Shown here one piece after another: positions 1-7,838 of a DNA stretch of 64,000 nucleotides. The translations under genes and the position numbers were made by a program. Positions within the stretch are counted from its first letter, which is position 1, and each line of letters begins with the position of its first letter. The notes under the pieces were generated by a model. It had not been told where the DNA came from and made no database searches. It was given only the letters and a program-made list of their open reading frames with translations. Origin of the DNA: Bacteroidota bacterium (GTDB taxonomy: Bacteria > Bacteroidota > Bacteroidia > Chitinophagales > Chitinophagaceae); contig JAEWKK010000035.1 of NCBI GenBank assembly GCA_023386045.1, positions 39,606-103,605 on the forward strand, written 5' to 3'.

Positions 1-1
1 A

Positions 2-613
2 AAATTTATCCGTGTGAACGTTCAATTCAGGGATTCCGTCACCGGGAAAATATACAGGGCAAGTTATTTTGTAGCCCCGGATTATTTATCGGTAGGCACA
101 GATGATGATTGGGCACGCATCGCCATTACACCCAATACAGCTCAAAGGATTGCAGATACACTGGATTGCTTTCTTCCAACAAAAAAAATCTCGGATGATA
201 TCTACAAAGCCGCTACAATTAAACTAGAGCCGATGCCCATGTATGCATTTCGCGACAGCACTCCTACCATGTACCATCATCACCTGATCATTGAAGGCCA
301 GCGAAAAGGAAGGAAGGGATTGATCGCGGGTATCAAAAAAGATGTGGTGATCAGCGAAAGTATCAGTCGGGATAAACGACCAAATCGTGTGGCCATCTAT
401 GGCTGGCACCTGCCGGGAGGAAAACCTATCCAGCCTTTATTTACAGGCCACGTTAACTGGTATGTGGATTACAGCCAGGGCATAAGACTGGTGTACAGGA
501 AAATAATAGTTAATGGACGATGGATGGATTATCGTGAGGTGCTCAATGATCCCGTTTTGAAAAGAATGATCTGTGACGAAGAATATTGTGACTTCTATAA
601 ATACTCTTATTAA
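2..613 (+). CDS. C-terminal part of an uncharacterised conserved protein (truncated by window edge)
   Basis: The frame is open to the first base, so the gene almost certainly begins upstream; the GTG at 14 is only the first start-like codon inside the window. About 203 residues are visible. Seen: an N-side segment PDYLSVGTDDDW, the phrase TAQRIADTLDC, a motif KKDVVIS, then RVAIYGWH and a VDYSQGIRLV stretch near the end. From memory this pattern recurs in uncharacterised secreted or carbohydrate-associated proteins of Bacteroidota and Planctomycetes, but I cannot name a domain and assign no function. It ends 24 bp before the purine nucleoside phosphorylase start, which has its own promoter-like element, so the two are not necessarily one operon. 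Confidence 0.7.
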   Translation, partial: KFIRVNVQFRDSVTGKIYRASYFVAPDYLSVGTDDDWARIAITPNTAQRIADTLDCFLPTKKISDDIYKAATIKLEPMPMYAFRDSTPTMYHHHLIIEGQRKGRKGLIAGIKKDVVISESISRDKRPNRVAIYGWHLPGGKPIQPLFTGHVNWYVDYSQGIRLVYRKIIVNGRWMDYREVLNDPVLKRMICDEEYCDFYKYSY

Positions 614-624
614 TGCCGTACGGT

Positions 625-632
625 TATCTTTG
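625..632 (+). promoter_or_regulatory. -7 promoter element (TATCTTTG) of punA
   Basis: TATCTTTG matches the Bacteroidota -7 consensus TAnnTTTG exactly. Only 5 bp (633-637) separate it from the ATG at 638. At the usual -7 to +1 distance the transcript would begin at or next to the start codon. No clear -33 TTG is seen at the expected spacing. Confidence 0.55.
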
Positions 633-637
633 TCGGG

Positions 638-1459
638 ATGAACAGTTTTGATAAAATAACCGAAGCCACGGAATTCCTCAAACAGTATAATACTTCATCA
701 GCCAAAATTGGCGTAGTGCTGGGAAGCGGACTGGGAAATTTTGTAAAAGAAATTAAAGTACAACACGAGATCTCTTATGAGAAGATCCCTCACTTCCCGG
801 TATCTACGGTGCAGGGACATTCAGGTAAACTGATCTTCGGTACCATTGCTGACAAGCCGATCATCGCTATGTCGGGGCGTTTTCATTTTTATGAAGGTTA
901 TGCTCCCGAGGATGTAGTGTTGCCCATCAGGGTGATGAAATTCTTGGGTGTGGAAACTGTTTTTCTTTCCAATGCCGCGGGTGGGGTGAATCCTGCTTTC
1001 AATGTAGGTGACCTGATGATCATTACTGATCATGTTTCCTTTACAACAAAGAACCCGCTGATCGGTAAAAACGATGAACGCTTTGGGCCACGCTTCCCGG
1101 ATATGAGTGAGCCCTATCAGAAATCGCTAATCAAAAAAGCCAAGGAGATCGGTCAGCAATTTAATATCAAGCTGCAGGAAGGTGTATATTTTGGAGTTAC
1201 CGGACCAACATTTGAAACCAGGGCTGAATACAGGCTGGTTCATATACTTGGTGGTGATGCCGTTGGAATGAGCACGGTGCAGGAAGTGATTGCTGCACGT
1301 CACATGGGCATGAATGCATTTGCCATGAGCGTGATCACCGATATCGGTATCCGTGAAGAAGAAAATGTGATCACACATGAAGAAGTATTGCAGGCCGCCA
1401 AAGAAGCCGAACCCAAATTCTCTACCATTTTCCGTGAATTGATCAGGTCTATTGCTTAA
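638..1459 (+). CDS. punA: Purine nucleoside phosphorylase, trimeric class
   Basis: Catalyses phosphorolysis of purine (deoxy)nucleosides to free base and (deoxy)ribose-1-phosphate in purine salvage, in the cytoplasm. The 273 residues match the low-molecular-mass trimeric family in length. Visible motifs are the phosphate-binding GSGLG (29-33), HSGKL (61-65), RFHFYEGY (81-88), SNAAGGVNP (111-119) and GPTFETRAE (189-197) containing the base-binding Glu193. Odd: where human PNP has Asn243 in its ITN motif this protein reads ITD (Asp235), the residue that methylthioadenosine phosphorylases carry, so substrate preference may include 6-aminopurines. The ATG is placed 5 bp after an exact -7 element. 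A porin gene starts 3 bp downstream and may be co-transcribed. Confidence 0.93.
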   Translation: MNSFDKITEATEFLKQYNTSSAKIGVVLGSGLGNFVKEIKVQHEISYEKIPHFPVSTVQGHSGKLIFGTIADKPIIAMSGRFHFYEGYAPEDVVLPIRVMKFLGVETVFLSNAAGGVNPAFNVGDLMIITDHVSFTTKNPLIGKNDERFGPRFPDMSEPYQKSLIKKAKEIGQQFNIKLQEGVYFGVTGPTFETRAEYRLVHILGGDAVGMSTVQEVIAARHMGMNAFAMSVITDIGIREEENVITHEEVLQAAKEAEPKFSTIFRELIRSIA

Positions 1460-1462
1460 CCG

Positions 1463-3529
1463 GTGTTGTTGAACAAAAGAATTTACTATAGTATCATTCT
1501 TGTGCTGCTTTCTATTTGCACACTTCATGCAGATGCTCAGAAAGTTTTAGAAACCATTAAAAGGATTCCAGGGCAAACCGGTAACCTGGGTGGGCCGCCA
1601 GTCACAAATGCTCCAGGCAGCGATAGCATCAGGGCAAGAAACCGTTTTGAGGACAGTGTTACAGTTACTGTTTACTATCTGGATTCAGTAAGAGGAAGGC
1701 GCCTTGATACATCCATTGCAGATTTTACCAGGCGTTTCCCCATACCGGCGCATCATATTTACCTGGGCAACCTGGGAACTGCTACTAGGCCCATCATTTT
1801 CGAACCATCGTTGCGCGCAGGCTGGGATGCAGGTTTTCATGCACTTGATGTATATAAGTGGACACTCGAGAAAGCCAGGTTTTTTAATACAACCAGGCCC
1901 TATACAGAATTGGGATATGTTTTGGGGAGCAGGGCCGAACAAACCATTGAGATCCTGCACACGCAAAACCTGAAGCCCTACTGGAATGCTGCTTTTAATT
2001 ATCGTTTGATCAATGCCCCGGGTGTATTTCGCAACCAGAAGACAAACCACAACAACTACCTGTTTACTTCCTGGTACCAATCGAAAAATAAAAGGTATAA
2101 TAATTATTTTATCATCCTTGGCAACAAATTGCAGGCGGCCGAAAACGGAGGTATTGAAAATGATATTGATTACCTCGATAATATTGATTATGCCAGGGAC
2201 AGGTACATCATTCCTACCAAGCTTGGAGGATCAAATCCATACGGAACAGATTTCTTCAGCAGCAATATCAATACGGGAAATAATTATAATGAATTCAACA
2301 TCCTGCTGAGACAACAGTATGATATTGGCAGGAAGGATTCACTGGTCACCGATTCAACCGTTATCCCACTTTTTTATCCAAGACTGCGATTTGAACATAC
2401 ATTCAAATATGGCAAATACAAATACCAGTATAAGGATGTAGTCAATGCCGATAACCGTCCTGATTCGGTGTATTACGACAGCCTTTACCAGATTCAATTT
2501 ACACCAGGCAGGTCTCTCCTTTTTCGCGACAGCTGGAAAGAGATCAGTAATGATTTTTCTATTTACCAGTATCCTGATGCAAAAAACCTGAACCAGTTTA
2601 TCAAGGTAGGTGCAGAGCTGCAATTGCTGACTGGAAATTTTATACTGGATTCGGCACACAAACCATCAGCTTCACTTTATAATGTGATGGGACATGGTGA
2701 ATACCGGAACCGGACAAAAAACCAGAAATGGGATATGCTGGCAAAAGGACAGCTTTATTTGAATGGATATAACCTGGGAGACTATCACGCTTATGTGAGT
2801 CTGCAAAGATTATTGAGCCAGAAGATCGGCAGCCTGCTCATTGGCTTTGAGAACGCGAACAAGACTCCATCATTTACTTATGACCAGCGAAGTGGATTTT
2901 ACCTCGATTCTCCTAAAAGTTTTTCCAAAGAAAACATGGCGCATTTTTTTGGAGTATTGCAATTGCCACGACTGAGGATGCAGCTGGGTGCAGATTATTA
3001 TCTTGTCACCAATTACCTCTATCTCACCAATTTTGATGAACTGAAACAGGAAAAAACCCTTTTCAATGTTTTAAGGGTGAATGCCATGAAAACATTCCGT
3101 GTTGGCAGGAACTGGAACTGGCATGCTGAAGTCTATGTACAGCAACACACTGGTGATGTTGAACTGAACTTCCCGGTAGTTTTTACCAGGCAAAGGTTTA
3201 TGTATGAAGGCAAGCTGGGTTTCAAAAACCTGAACATTGCCATGGGTCTTGAGGCCAGGTATCATACCCCTTATAAGGCTGATAATTACTCACCTTTGCT
3301 CGGAAGATTCTTTTACCAGGATTCTGTAACCATCAGCAATCTACCTGATATTGCAGCTTTTCTACATTTCAGGATCCGTACCTTCAAAGCTTATATCAGG
3401 GCAGAGAACCTGAATACAGCCCGTTCATTTGGAGGCTTTCAGTTCAATAACAATAATTTAGCCGCCCCTGGTTATCCAACTCCCGGCCTGATCCTTCGCT
3501 TTGGTATTTATTGGAGTTTTGTTAATTGA
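1463..3529 (+). CDS. Putative outer-membrane porin (Bacteroidota 'putative porin' family)
   Basis: A 688-residue protein with a GTG start 3 bp after the punA stop. An N-terminal hydrophobic segment (about 5-24) ending near ADAQ is a signal peptide. The rest is rich in alternating hydrophobic and aromatic residues (Tyr, Asn, Phe), has no long hydrophobic helices, and ends in an aromatic-terminated beta strand (LRFGIYWSFVN), all typical of a beta-barrel. Length and composition fit the Bacteroidota putative porin family (Pfam Porin_10). Substrate is unknown. A nucleoside substrate would be speculation from the adjacent purine salvage gene. Its stop overlaps a spurious upstream extension of the next gene. 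Confidence 0.75.
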   Translation: MLLNKRIYYSIILVLLSICTLHADAQKVLETIKRIPGQTGNLGGPPVTNAPGSDSIRARNRFEDSVTVTVYYLDSVRGRRLDTSIADFTRRFPIPAHHIYLGNLGTATRPIIFEPSLRAGWDAGFHALDVYKWTLEKARFFNTTRPYTELGYVLGSRAEQTIEILHTQNLKPYWNAAFNYRLINAPGVFRNQKTNHNNYLFTSWYQSKNKRYNNYFIILGNKLQAAENGGIENDIDYLDNIDYARDRYIIPTKLGGSNPYGTDFFSSNINTGNNYNEFNILLRQQYDIGRKDSLVTDSTVIPLFYPRLRFEHTFKYGKYKYQYKDVVNADNRPDSVYYDSLYQIQFTPGRSLLFRDSWKEISNDFSIYQYPDAKNLNQFIKVGAELQLLTGNFILDSAHKPSASLYNVMGHGEYRNRTKNQKWDMLAKGQLYLNGYNLGDYHAYVSLQRLLSQKIGSLLIGFENANKTPSFTYDQRSGFYLDSPKSFSKENMAHFFGVLQLPRLRMQLGADYYLVTNYLYLTNFDELKQEKTLFNVLRVNAMKTFRVGRNWNWHAEVYVQQHTGDVELNFPVVFTRQRFMYEGKLGFKNLNIAMGLEARYHTPYKADNYSPLLGRFFYQDSVTISNLPDIAAFLHFRIRTFKAYIRAENLNTARSFGGFQFNNNNLAAPGYPTPGLILRFGIYWSFVN

Positions 3530-3583
3530 TAAAAGACCTTGCCTTCTGGTGCAAAATCAGTTTTAATCTTTTGCTTAAGCGGT

Positions 3584-3591
3584 TATCTTTG
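3584..3591 (+). promoter_or_regulatory. -7 promoter element (TATCTTTG)
   Basis: TATCTTTG lies 6 bp before the ATG at 3598. The core GGTTATCTTTG is the same as that upstream of punA. It supports the start at 3598 rather than the upstream in-frame ATG at 3526, which overlaps the porin stop. Confidence 0.55.
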
Positions 3592-3597
3592 TTTTCG

Positions 3598-3993
3598 ATG
3601 AAAAAGTTCCTGGCAATTGTGGTTTTGTTCACCTACTTCGCTGTCAGCAGCGGATTTGTAGTGAGCATGCATTATTGCATGGACCGTTTGGATTCAGTTG
3701 AGCTGGGACAGGATCATGAAGACAAATGCCGGAAATGCGGCATGCACAAAGATGATGGCTGCTGCAAGGATGAAGTGGTGATGGTCAAACTCGAAACCAG
3801 TCACAGGGCCCCAGCCGGAATTCAGACTTTTCTTTCACTTCCAATGGTCAGGTCCGTGGAGACAGGATTTCTTTTAACCGCATTTGAAAATTTCCCTCAC
3901 AAAAATCATAGAATTTCTCACAGTCCTCCGTTAAGTGAACAGGATATTTACCTGAAAATTGTGTCTTTAGAATTTGAGATTGAATGTCTCTGA
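3598..3993 (+). CDS. HYC_CC_PP family protein (small Cys-rich secreted protein)
   Basis: A 131-residue protein with an N-terminal hydrophobic segment (about 3-22). The diagnostic family pieces are visible in order: HYC at 25-27, CxxC plus CC (CRKC at 44-47, Cys55-Cys56), and a C-terminal SPP motif. This is the pattern that names the family in Bacteroidota. Function is not established. The Cys/His pairs and a following Cys-rich HMA protein suggest envelope metal (probably soft metal such as Cu) handling, as inference. The start at 3598 is chosen over 3526 because it begins with a proper signal sequence and has a -7 element 6 bp upstream. Confidence 0.75.
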   Translation: MKKFLAIVVLFTYFAVSSGFVVSMHYCMDRLDSVELGQDHEDKCRKCGMHKDDGCCKDEVVMVKLETSHRAPAGIQTFLSLPMVRSVETGFLLTAFENFPHKNHRISHSPPLSEQDIYLKIVSLEFEIECL

Positions 3994-4053
3994 ATCAGAA
4001 TTAAGCTCATCAAACAAACAATAACATCATTCAATTAATTCAAAACTTATTAT

Positions 4054-4572
4054 ATGAAATCGTTCAAAATATCAATGTTCTCTTTTGTGTTCCTTGCATT
4101 TTCAACCATGGCGATAGCCCAGGATAAAACTGAAAAGATCATGGTTTCGGGTGAATGCGGTATGTGCAAGTCAAAGATCGAAAAAGCCGCTAAAGATGCA
4201 GGTGCTACCACGGCTGATTGGAGTGCTGAAACTAAAGAGCTGACAGTTAGTTATGCCAGCAATTCCACCAACACCGCTAAAATTGAAAAAGCAGTTGCTG
4301 CAGTTGGATATGATACAAAAAATGTAAAAGCTTCAGACGATGCCTATAACAAACTTCACGACTGCTGCAAATATGAAAGAACCTCTGCAAATGAGGCTAA
4401 GGCAGACTGCTGCAAGGATGGTCAATGCGACAAATGCAAAGACGGCCAGTGTGAAAAATGTAAAGAAGGCAAATGTGACAAAGGAATGGATTGCAAAGCA
4501 GGCAAATGCGAACATCATTCAGAGGCTGATCATGCAGCCAAGGGCAAACATGCCTGCTGCAAAAAAGCTTAA
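4054..4572 (+). CDS. Secreted heavy-metal-associated (HMA) domain protein with Cys-rich tail
   Basis: A 172-residue protein: signal peptide 1-22 (cleavage near IAQ), HMA ferredoxin-like domain about 27-92 with the metal site CGMC (Cys35, Cys38), then a low-complexity tail (about 101-172) with 13 Cys plus several His in short tandem units such as DGQCDKCK, DGQCEKCK and EGKCDKGM. The HMA fold binds soft metals (Cu, Zn, Cd, Hg) through CxxC. The tail looks like a metallothionein-style sponge. Likely role: binding or buffering copper-type metals in the periplasm. It lies 60 bp after the HYC_CC_PP gene on the same strand and is followed by a strong terminator, so the two could form a small operon. 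Metal identity is inferred. Confidence 0.85.
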   Translation: MKSFKISMFSFVFLAFSTMAIAQDKTEKIMVSGECGMCKSKIEKAAKDAGATTADWSAETKELTVSYASNSTNTAKIEKAVAAVGYDTKNVKASDDAYNKLHDCCKYERTSANEAKADCCKDGQCDKCKDGQCEKCKEGKCDKGMDCKAGKCEHHSEADHAAKGKHACCKKA

Positions 4573-4605
4573 GCAGATTTAGACTGAATAAAGTTCATCA
4601 TAAAG

Positions 4606-4633
4606 AAAAGCCTCCACTAAGGAGGCTTTTTCT
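4606..4633 (+). terminator. Rho-independent terminator after the HMA gene
   Basis: A perfect 10-bp inverted repeat (AAAAGCCTCC / GGAGGCTTTT, loop ACTAA) runs into a T stretch. It sits 33 bp after the HMA stop and before the convergent regulator gene, so it can act on both strands. Confidence 0.9.
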
Positions 4634-4694
4634 ATAGAACTATTATCGCTTTTATGAACAAATCATACCGCAATCAATCCTGTAAGAGGAATAC

Positions 4695-5360
4695 TTATAA
4701 TGGTTCTACCAGGATATTTTTGGCCACCTTCTCACTCAGTTGCCATTCTTTTTTCCTGATCAGCGTTTGCATAGTTTGGTCATAACTATGAATTTCAAGG
4801 ATCTTGATTTTGACACCAGGCCTGATATTTCTTTTTCCCAGGTAATCCAGGAAGTCATCATCTGTTTCAGCAAAACTCAGTACCTGGTAGCTTTTTCCTT
4901 TTTGTCCAGAGGTTAATGGTATGGCCGGGTGAAGCTTTAATTTTCCTGTTTTATCAGGTATGGGATCACCATGCGGATCAAAAGTCGGGAAGCCCAAAAA
5001 TTCATCCAGCCTGTCTGTTAAATCTGCCGATTCAATATGTTCCAATTGCTCTGCCAGCTGGTGAACCTCATTCCATTCATATTTGAGTTTGTCAACCAGG
5101 AATACCTCCCACAACCTGTGTCTTCGAACCGTGAGCAGGGCTTTCTTTCTTCCTTTTTCCGTGAGTGAAATACTTTTATCGTCTTTAATTTCTACCAGGC
5201 TTTTTTTAGCCAGCTTACGTACCATCTCCAGCACTGTTGCAGGATTTAGTGAGAGGGACTTGGCCAGGGCAATATTGTTGACCTTCTTAACTTCTTTCAG
5301 ACTGAGGCTGAATAGTGCTTTCAGGTAATTCTCTTCCGAGAGATTTGCGAAATGTGCCAT
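4695..5360 (-). CDS. Metal-dependent transcriptional repressor, DtxR/MntR family with FeoA-like C-domain
   Basis: A 221-residue protein of standard family length. Winged helix-turn-helix about 5-70; dimerisation/metal domain about 71-140; SH3/FeoA-like domain about 145-221 (PGVKIKILEI). Likely metal ligands: His81, Glu85, His100 (ancillary set) and Glu104, Glu107, His108 (primary set). The E-E-H arrangement resembles MntR more than DtxR, which has Cys at the first position. An Asn stands at the N-terminal ligand position (SEENYL) where DtxR has Met and MntR Asp. It should repress metal-uptake genes when Mn or Fe is replete. It is divergent from a TonB receptor, with an 18-bp palindrome in the shared spacer. 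Confidence 0.88.
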   Translation of the reverse strand: MAHFANLSEENYLKALFSLSLKEVKKVNNIALAKSLSLNPATVLEMVRKLAKKSLVEIKDDKSISLTEKGRKKALLTVRRHRLWEVFLVDKLKYEWNEVHQLAEQLEHIESADLTDRLDEFLGFPTFDPHGDPIPDKTGKLKLHPAIPLTSGQKGKSYQVLSFAETDDDFLDYLGKRNIRPGVKIKILEIHSYDQTMQTLIRKKEWQLSEKVAKNILVEPL

Positions 5361-5394
5361 GACAGCAAAAATAACAGATTAGCCCAGCCATAAA

Positions 5395-5412
5395 AATTTG
5401 GTCTACCAAATT
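5395..5412. promoter_or_regulatory. 18-bp palindromic candidate operator for the DtxR/MntR-type repressor
   Basis: AATTTGGTCTACCAAATT is a perfect inverted repeat: 8-bp arms around a 2-bp centre. It lies between the divergent regulator and TonB receptor starts (34 bp and 40 bp away) and just upstream of the receptor's promoter-like sequence. Palindromes of this size are typical targets of this regulator family. Binding is inferred. Confidence 0.6.
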
Positions 5413-5420
5413 AATTTTCT

Positions 5421-5448
5421 TTGGATGTTCAAAGAATATATAATTTTA
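5421..5448 (+). promoter_or_regulatory. Candidate promoter of the TonB receptor (TTG, 17 bp, TAATTTTA)
   Basis: TTG at 5421-5423 and TAATTTTA at 5441-5448 match the Bacteroidota -33/-7 pattern with one mismatch and permitted spacing. The ATG follows 4 bp later at 5453. The palindrome at 5395-5412 abuts the -33 element. Confidence 0.45.
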
Positions 5449-5452
5449 CGCC

Positions 5453-7765
5453 ATGAAACGAAAACTGGCGATGGCGGGCATGGCCTGCATGATGGTATTG
5501 CAGGTCATGTCACAAGCCAGCCTGAAAGGAAGAGTAATTACAGGATCCGGGAAACTTTCGAATGCAACAGTATCGCTTGATAAGAATCACCAGCTCACAG
5601 ATTCAACCGGTACTTTTTTATTTCATTCACTGAAAGAAGGAAAATACAATCTCGCAGTCAGCATGGTGGGTCACGAACCTTATTTTAAAACCATCTGGCT
5701 GAAAGCAGATGAGAACAGTGAAATTGAGATCAACTTGCAGCCTGCGATATCATCTCTTGATGCAATTGTTGTTTCCGGCACCATGAAGCCAGTCAGCCGG
5801 CTTGAAAGTCCGGTAGCAGTTGAAGTATACACCCCACAATTTTTCAGGAAAAATCCATCGCCAAGTGTGTTTGAAGCCCTGCAGAACATCAATGGCGTAC
5901 GCCCGCAACTGAATTGCAGCGTTTGTAATACGGGAGATATTCATATCAATGGACTGGAAGGACCATATACCATGGTCACCATTGATGGCATGCCTGTGGT
6001 CAGCAGCCTCTCTTCTGTTTATGGTTTGTTTGGCATTCCTTCTGAACTGATCGAAAGAGTGGAGATCATTAAAGGACCCGCTTCAGGACTGTATGGCGCA
6101 GAAGCAATTGGAGGACTGATCAACATCATCACCAAATCTCCACAGAAAGCACCTTTGTTTTCTGCCTCTTTCATGAGCACCAGCTGGCTGGAACACACAG
6201 CTGATCTGGGGCTGAAAATAAAAACTGGTAAGCTGCAATCATTACTGGGAGTCAATTATCATCATTATCAGAAAGAATTGGATAAGAACCGCGACCTGTT
6301 TACTGATGTCACTTTACAAAAAAGGATCAGTGTTTTTAATAAATGGAGTTTGCAAAGACAGGAGAACAGGATCGCTACGCTGGCGGCCCGTTATTTTTAC
6401 GAAGACCGCTGGGGAGGTGATACCAGGTGGAACAAATCATGTCGTGGAGGCGACAGTATTTATGGTGAAAGCATTTATACAAACAGATGGGAGCTTATTG
6501 GAAATTACCAGCTGCCGATAAGAGAAGAAAAATTCCTGCTCTCCTATTCGGCCACTTCGCATGAACAGAATTCTTTTTATGGAAAGATTCCTTACATGGC
6601 AAAGCAGAATATTTTGTTTGCCCAAATGATCTGGGAAAAAATGTGGAAGGCTGAGCATGGATTTTTGATGGGACTGTCTTCCCGCTATCAATTTTATGAT
6701 GACAACTCCACAGCAACGATGGATACATTTACCAAAAAAAATCATCCTGAAAAATATATCATCCCCGGATTTTTTATCCAGGATGAATGGAAGATGAGTT
6801 CAGATCATACACTTCTTTTAGGCTTGCGTCTGGATCATCATCCTGCACATGGTTTGATCTACACACCCAGGACAGCATTCAAATGGAAGCTCAATGAAAA
6901 ACAAACATTAAGACTGAATGCAGGAACAGGATTTCGTGTGGTCAATCTTTTTACAGAAGACCATGCAGCATTAACGGGAGCACGTGCTGTGGAGATCAGG
7001 GATAAACTAAAGCCTGAAAGAAGCTATAACATTAATCTTAATTATACATTCCAGGTACTGAAAGGATCAAAATCTGTTTCACTGGATGCTTCTGCATGGT
7101 ATTCCTATTTTGCTAACCAGATCATCGCCGATTACAATACCGATCCGGATAAGATCATCTATGATAACCTGCAGGGACATGCTGTATCAAAAGGCTTCAC
7201 ACTAAATTTAGAAGCCAATATTTTACAAAGGCTCAAAGGGTTGATGGGATTGACCTTGCAGGATGTTTATAAATCAGAGATCAGGGAGGGAAAAAAAACA
7301 AGGATCAGCCCCATGCTTACCGAAAGCTGGAGCGGCACCTGGTCGGTTAGTTATAGTTTGCCGGTACAGGGATTCACCATAGATTATACAGGCAATATTT
7401 ATGGTCCCATGCAATTGCCTGTTGGTTCTGCGCTGGATCCAAGAAGAAAAACCTCTCCGATATGGAGCATACAAAATGTCCAGCTCACCAAATGGATATC
7501 AAGTCAACTTGAATTTTTTGGTGGAGTAAAAAACCTGCTGAACTGGACACCGGCGAAGAACAATCCATTTTTGATTGCAAGAACCCATGATCCTTTTGAT
7601 AAGAAACTGGATTATGATGGTGATGGGACAACAGATACAGATGCGAATGGAAATATACTGGTGACAACAGAAAACCCCTATGGGCTCAGTTTTGATCCTT
7701 CATATATCTATGCTCCCAACCAGGGAATCAGGTTGTTTGCGGGCCTCAGGTTGAAAATAAAATAA
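5453..7765 (+). CDS. TonB-dependent outer-membrane receptor, probable metal or metal-chelate uptake
   Basis: A 770-residue protein: signal peptide about 1-22, carboxypeptidase-regulatory-like domain about 23-100 (VSMVGHEPYFKT, typical CarboxypepD_reg_2), plug domain about 110-225 ending IERVEIIKGPASGLYG and INIITK, then a beta-barrel to the end (last strand IRLFAGLRLKIK). It imports a ligand across the outer membrane using TonB energy. Unusual details: a CxxC pair (CSVC, Cys155 and Cys158) in the plug just before DIHING, and a DYDGDGTTDTD acidic loop near residue 725 that could bind a divalent cation. Divergent from a DtxR/MntR-type regulator and next to Cys-rich metal proteins, so the cargo is probably a metal or metal complex. 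The exact ligand is not predictable. Confidence 0.88.
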   Translation: MKRKLAMAGMACMMVLQVMSQASLKGRVITGSGKLSNATVSLDKNHQLTDSTGTFLFHSLKEGKYNLAVSMVGHEPYFKTIWLKADENSEIEINLQPAISSLDAIVVSGTMKPVSRLESPVAVEVYTPQFFRKNPSPSVFEALQNINGVRPQLNCSVCNTGDIHINGLEGPYTMVTIDGMPVVSSLSSVYGLFGIPSELIERVEIIKGPASGLYGAEAIGGLINIITKSPQKAPLFSASFMSTSWLEHTADLGLKIKTGKLQSLLGVNYHHYQKELDKNRDLFTDVTLQKRISVFNKWSLQRQENRIATLAARYFYEDRWGGDTRWNKSCRGGDSIYGESIYTNRWELIGNYQLPIREEKFLLSYSATSHEQNSFYGKIPYMAKQNILFAQMIWEKMWKAEHGFLMGLSSRYQFYDDNSTATMDTFTKKNHPEKYIIPGFFIQDEWKMSSDHTLLLGLRLDHHPAHGLIYTPRTAFKWKLNEKQTLRLNAGTGFRVVNLFTEDHAALTGARAVEIRDKLKPERSYNINLNYTFQVLKGSKSVSLDASAWYSYFANQIIADYNTDPDKIIYDNLQGHAVSKGFTLNLEANILQRLKGLMGLTLQDVYKSEIREGKKTRISPMLTESWSGTWSVSYSLPVQGFTIDYTGNIYGPMQLPVGSALDPRRKTSPIWSIQNVQLTKWISSQLEFFGGVKNLLNWTPAKNNPFLIARTHDPFDKKLDYDGDGTTDTDANGNILVTTENPYGLSFDPSYIYAPNQGIRLFAGLRLKIK

Positions 7766-7770
7766 GAGAA

Positions 7771-7836
7771 GTGGTGAGTGGTGAGTGGTGAGTAGTGAGT
7801 AGTAAGTAGTGGGTGGTGAATAGTGAGTGGTAAATA
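7771..7836. repeat. Degenerate heptanucleotide array (GTGAGTR words)
   Basis: About nine head-to-tail 7-bp words, mostly GTGAGTG, GTGAGTA, GTAAGTA, GTGGGTG and GTGAATA, fill the spacer between two convergent genes. The array begins 6 bp after the receptor stop (7765) and ends 2 bp before the stop codon of the minus-strand glycosyltransferase (7839). The reverse-complement family recurs at 51922-51978. Confidence 0.85.
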
Positions 7837-7838
7837 GA

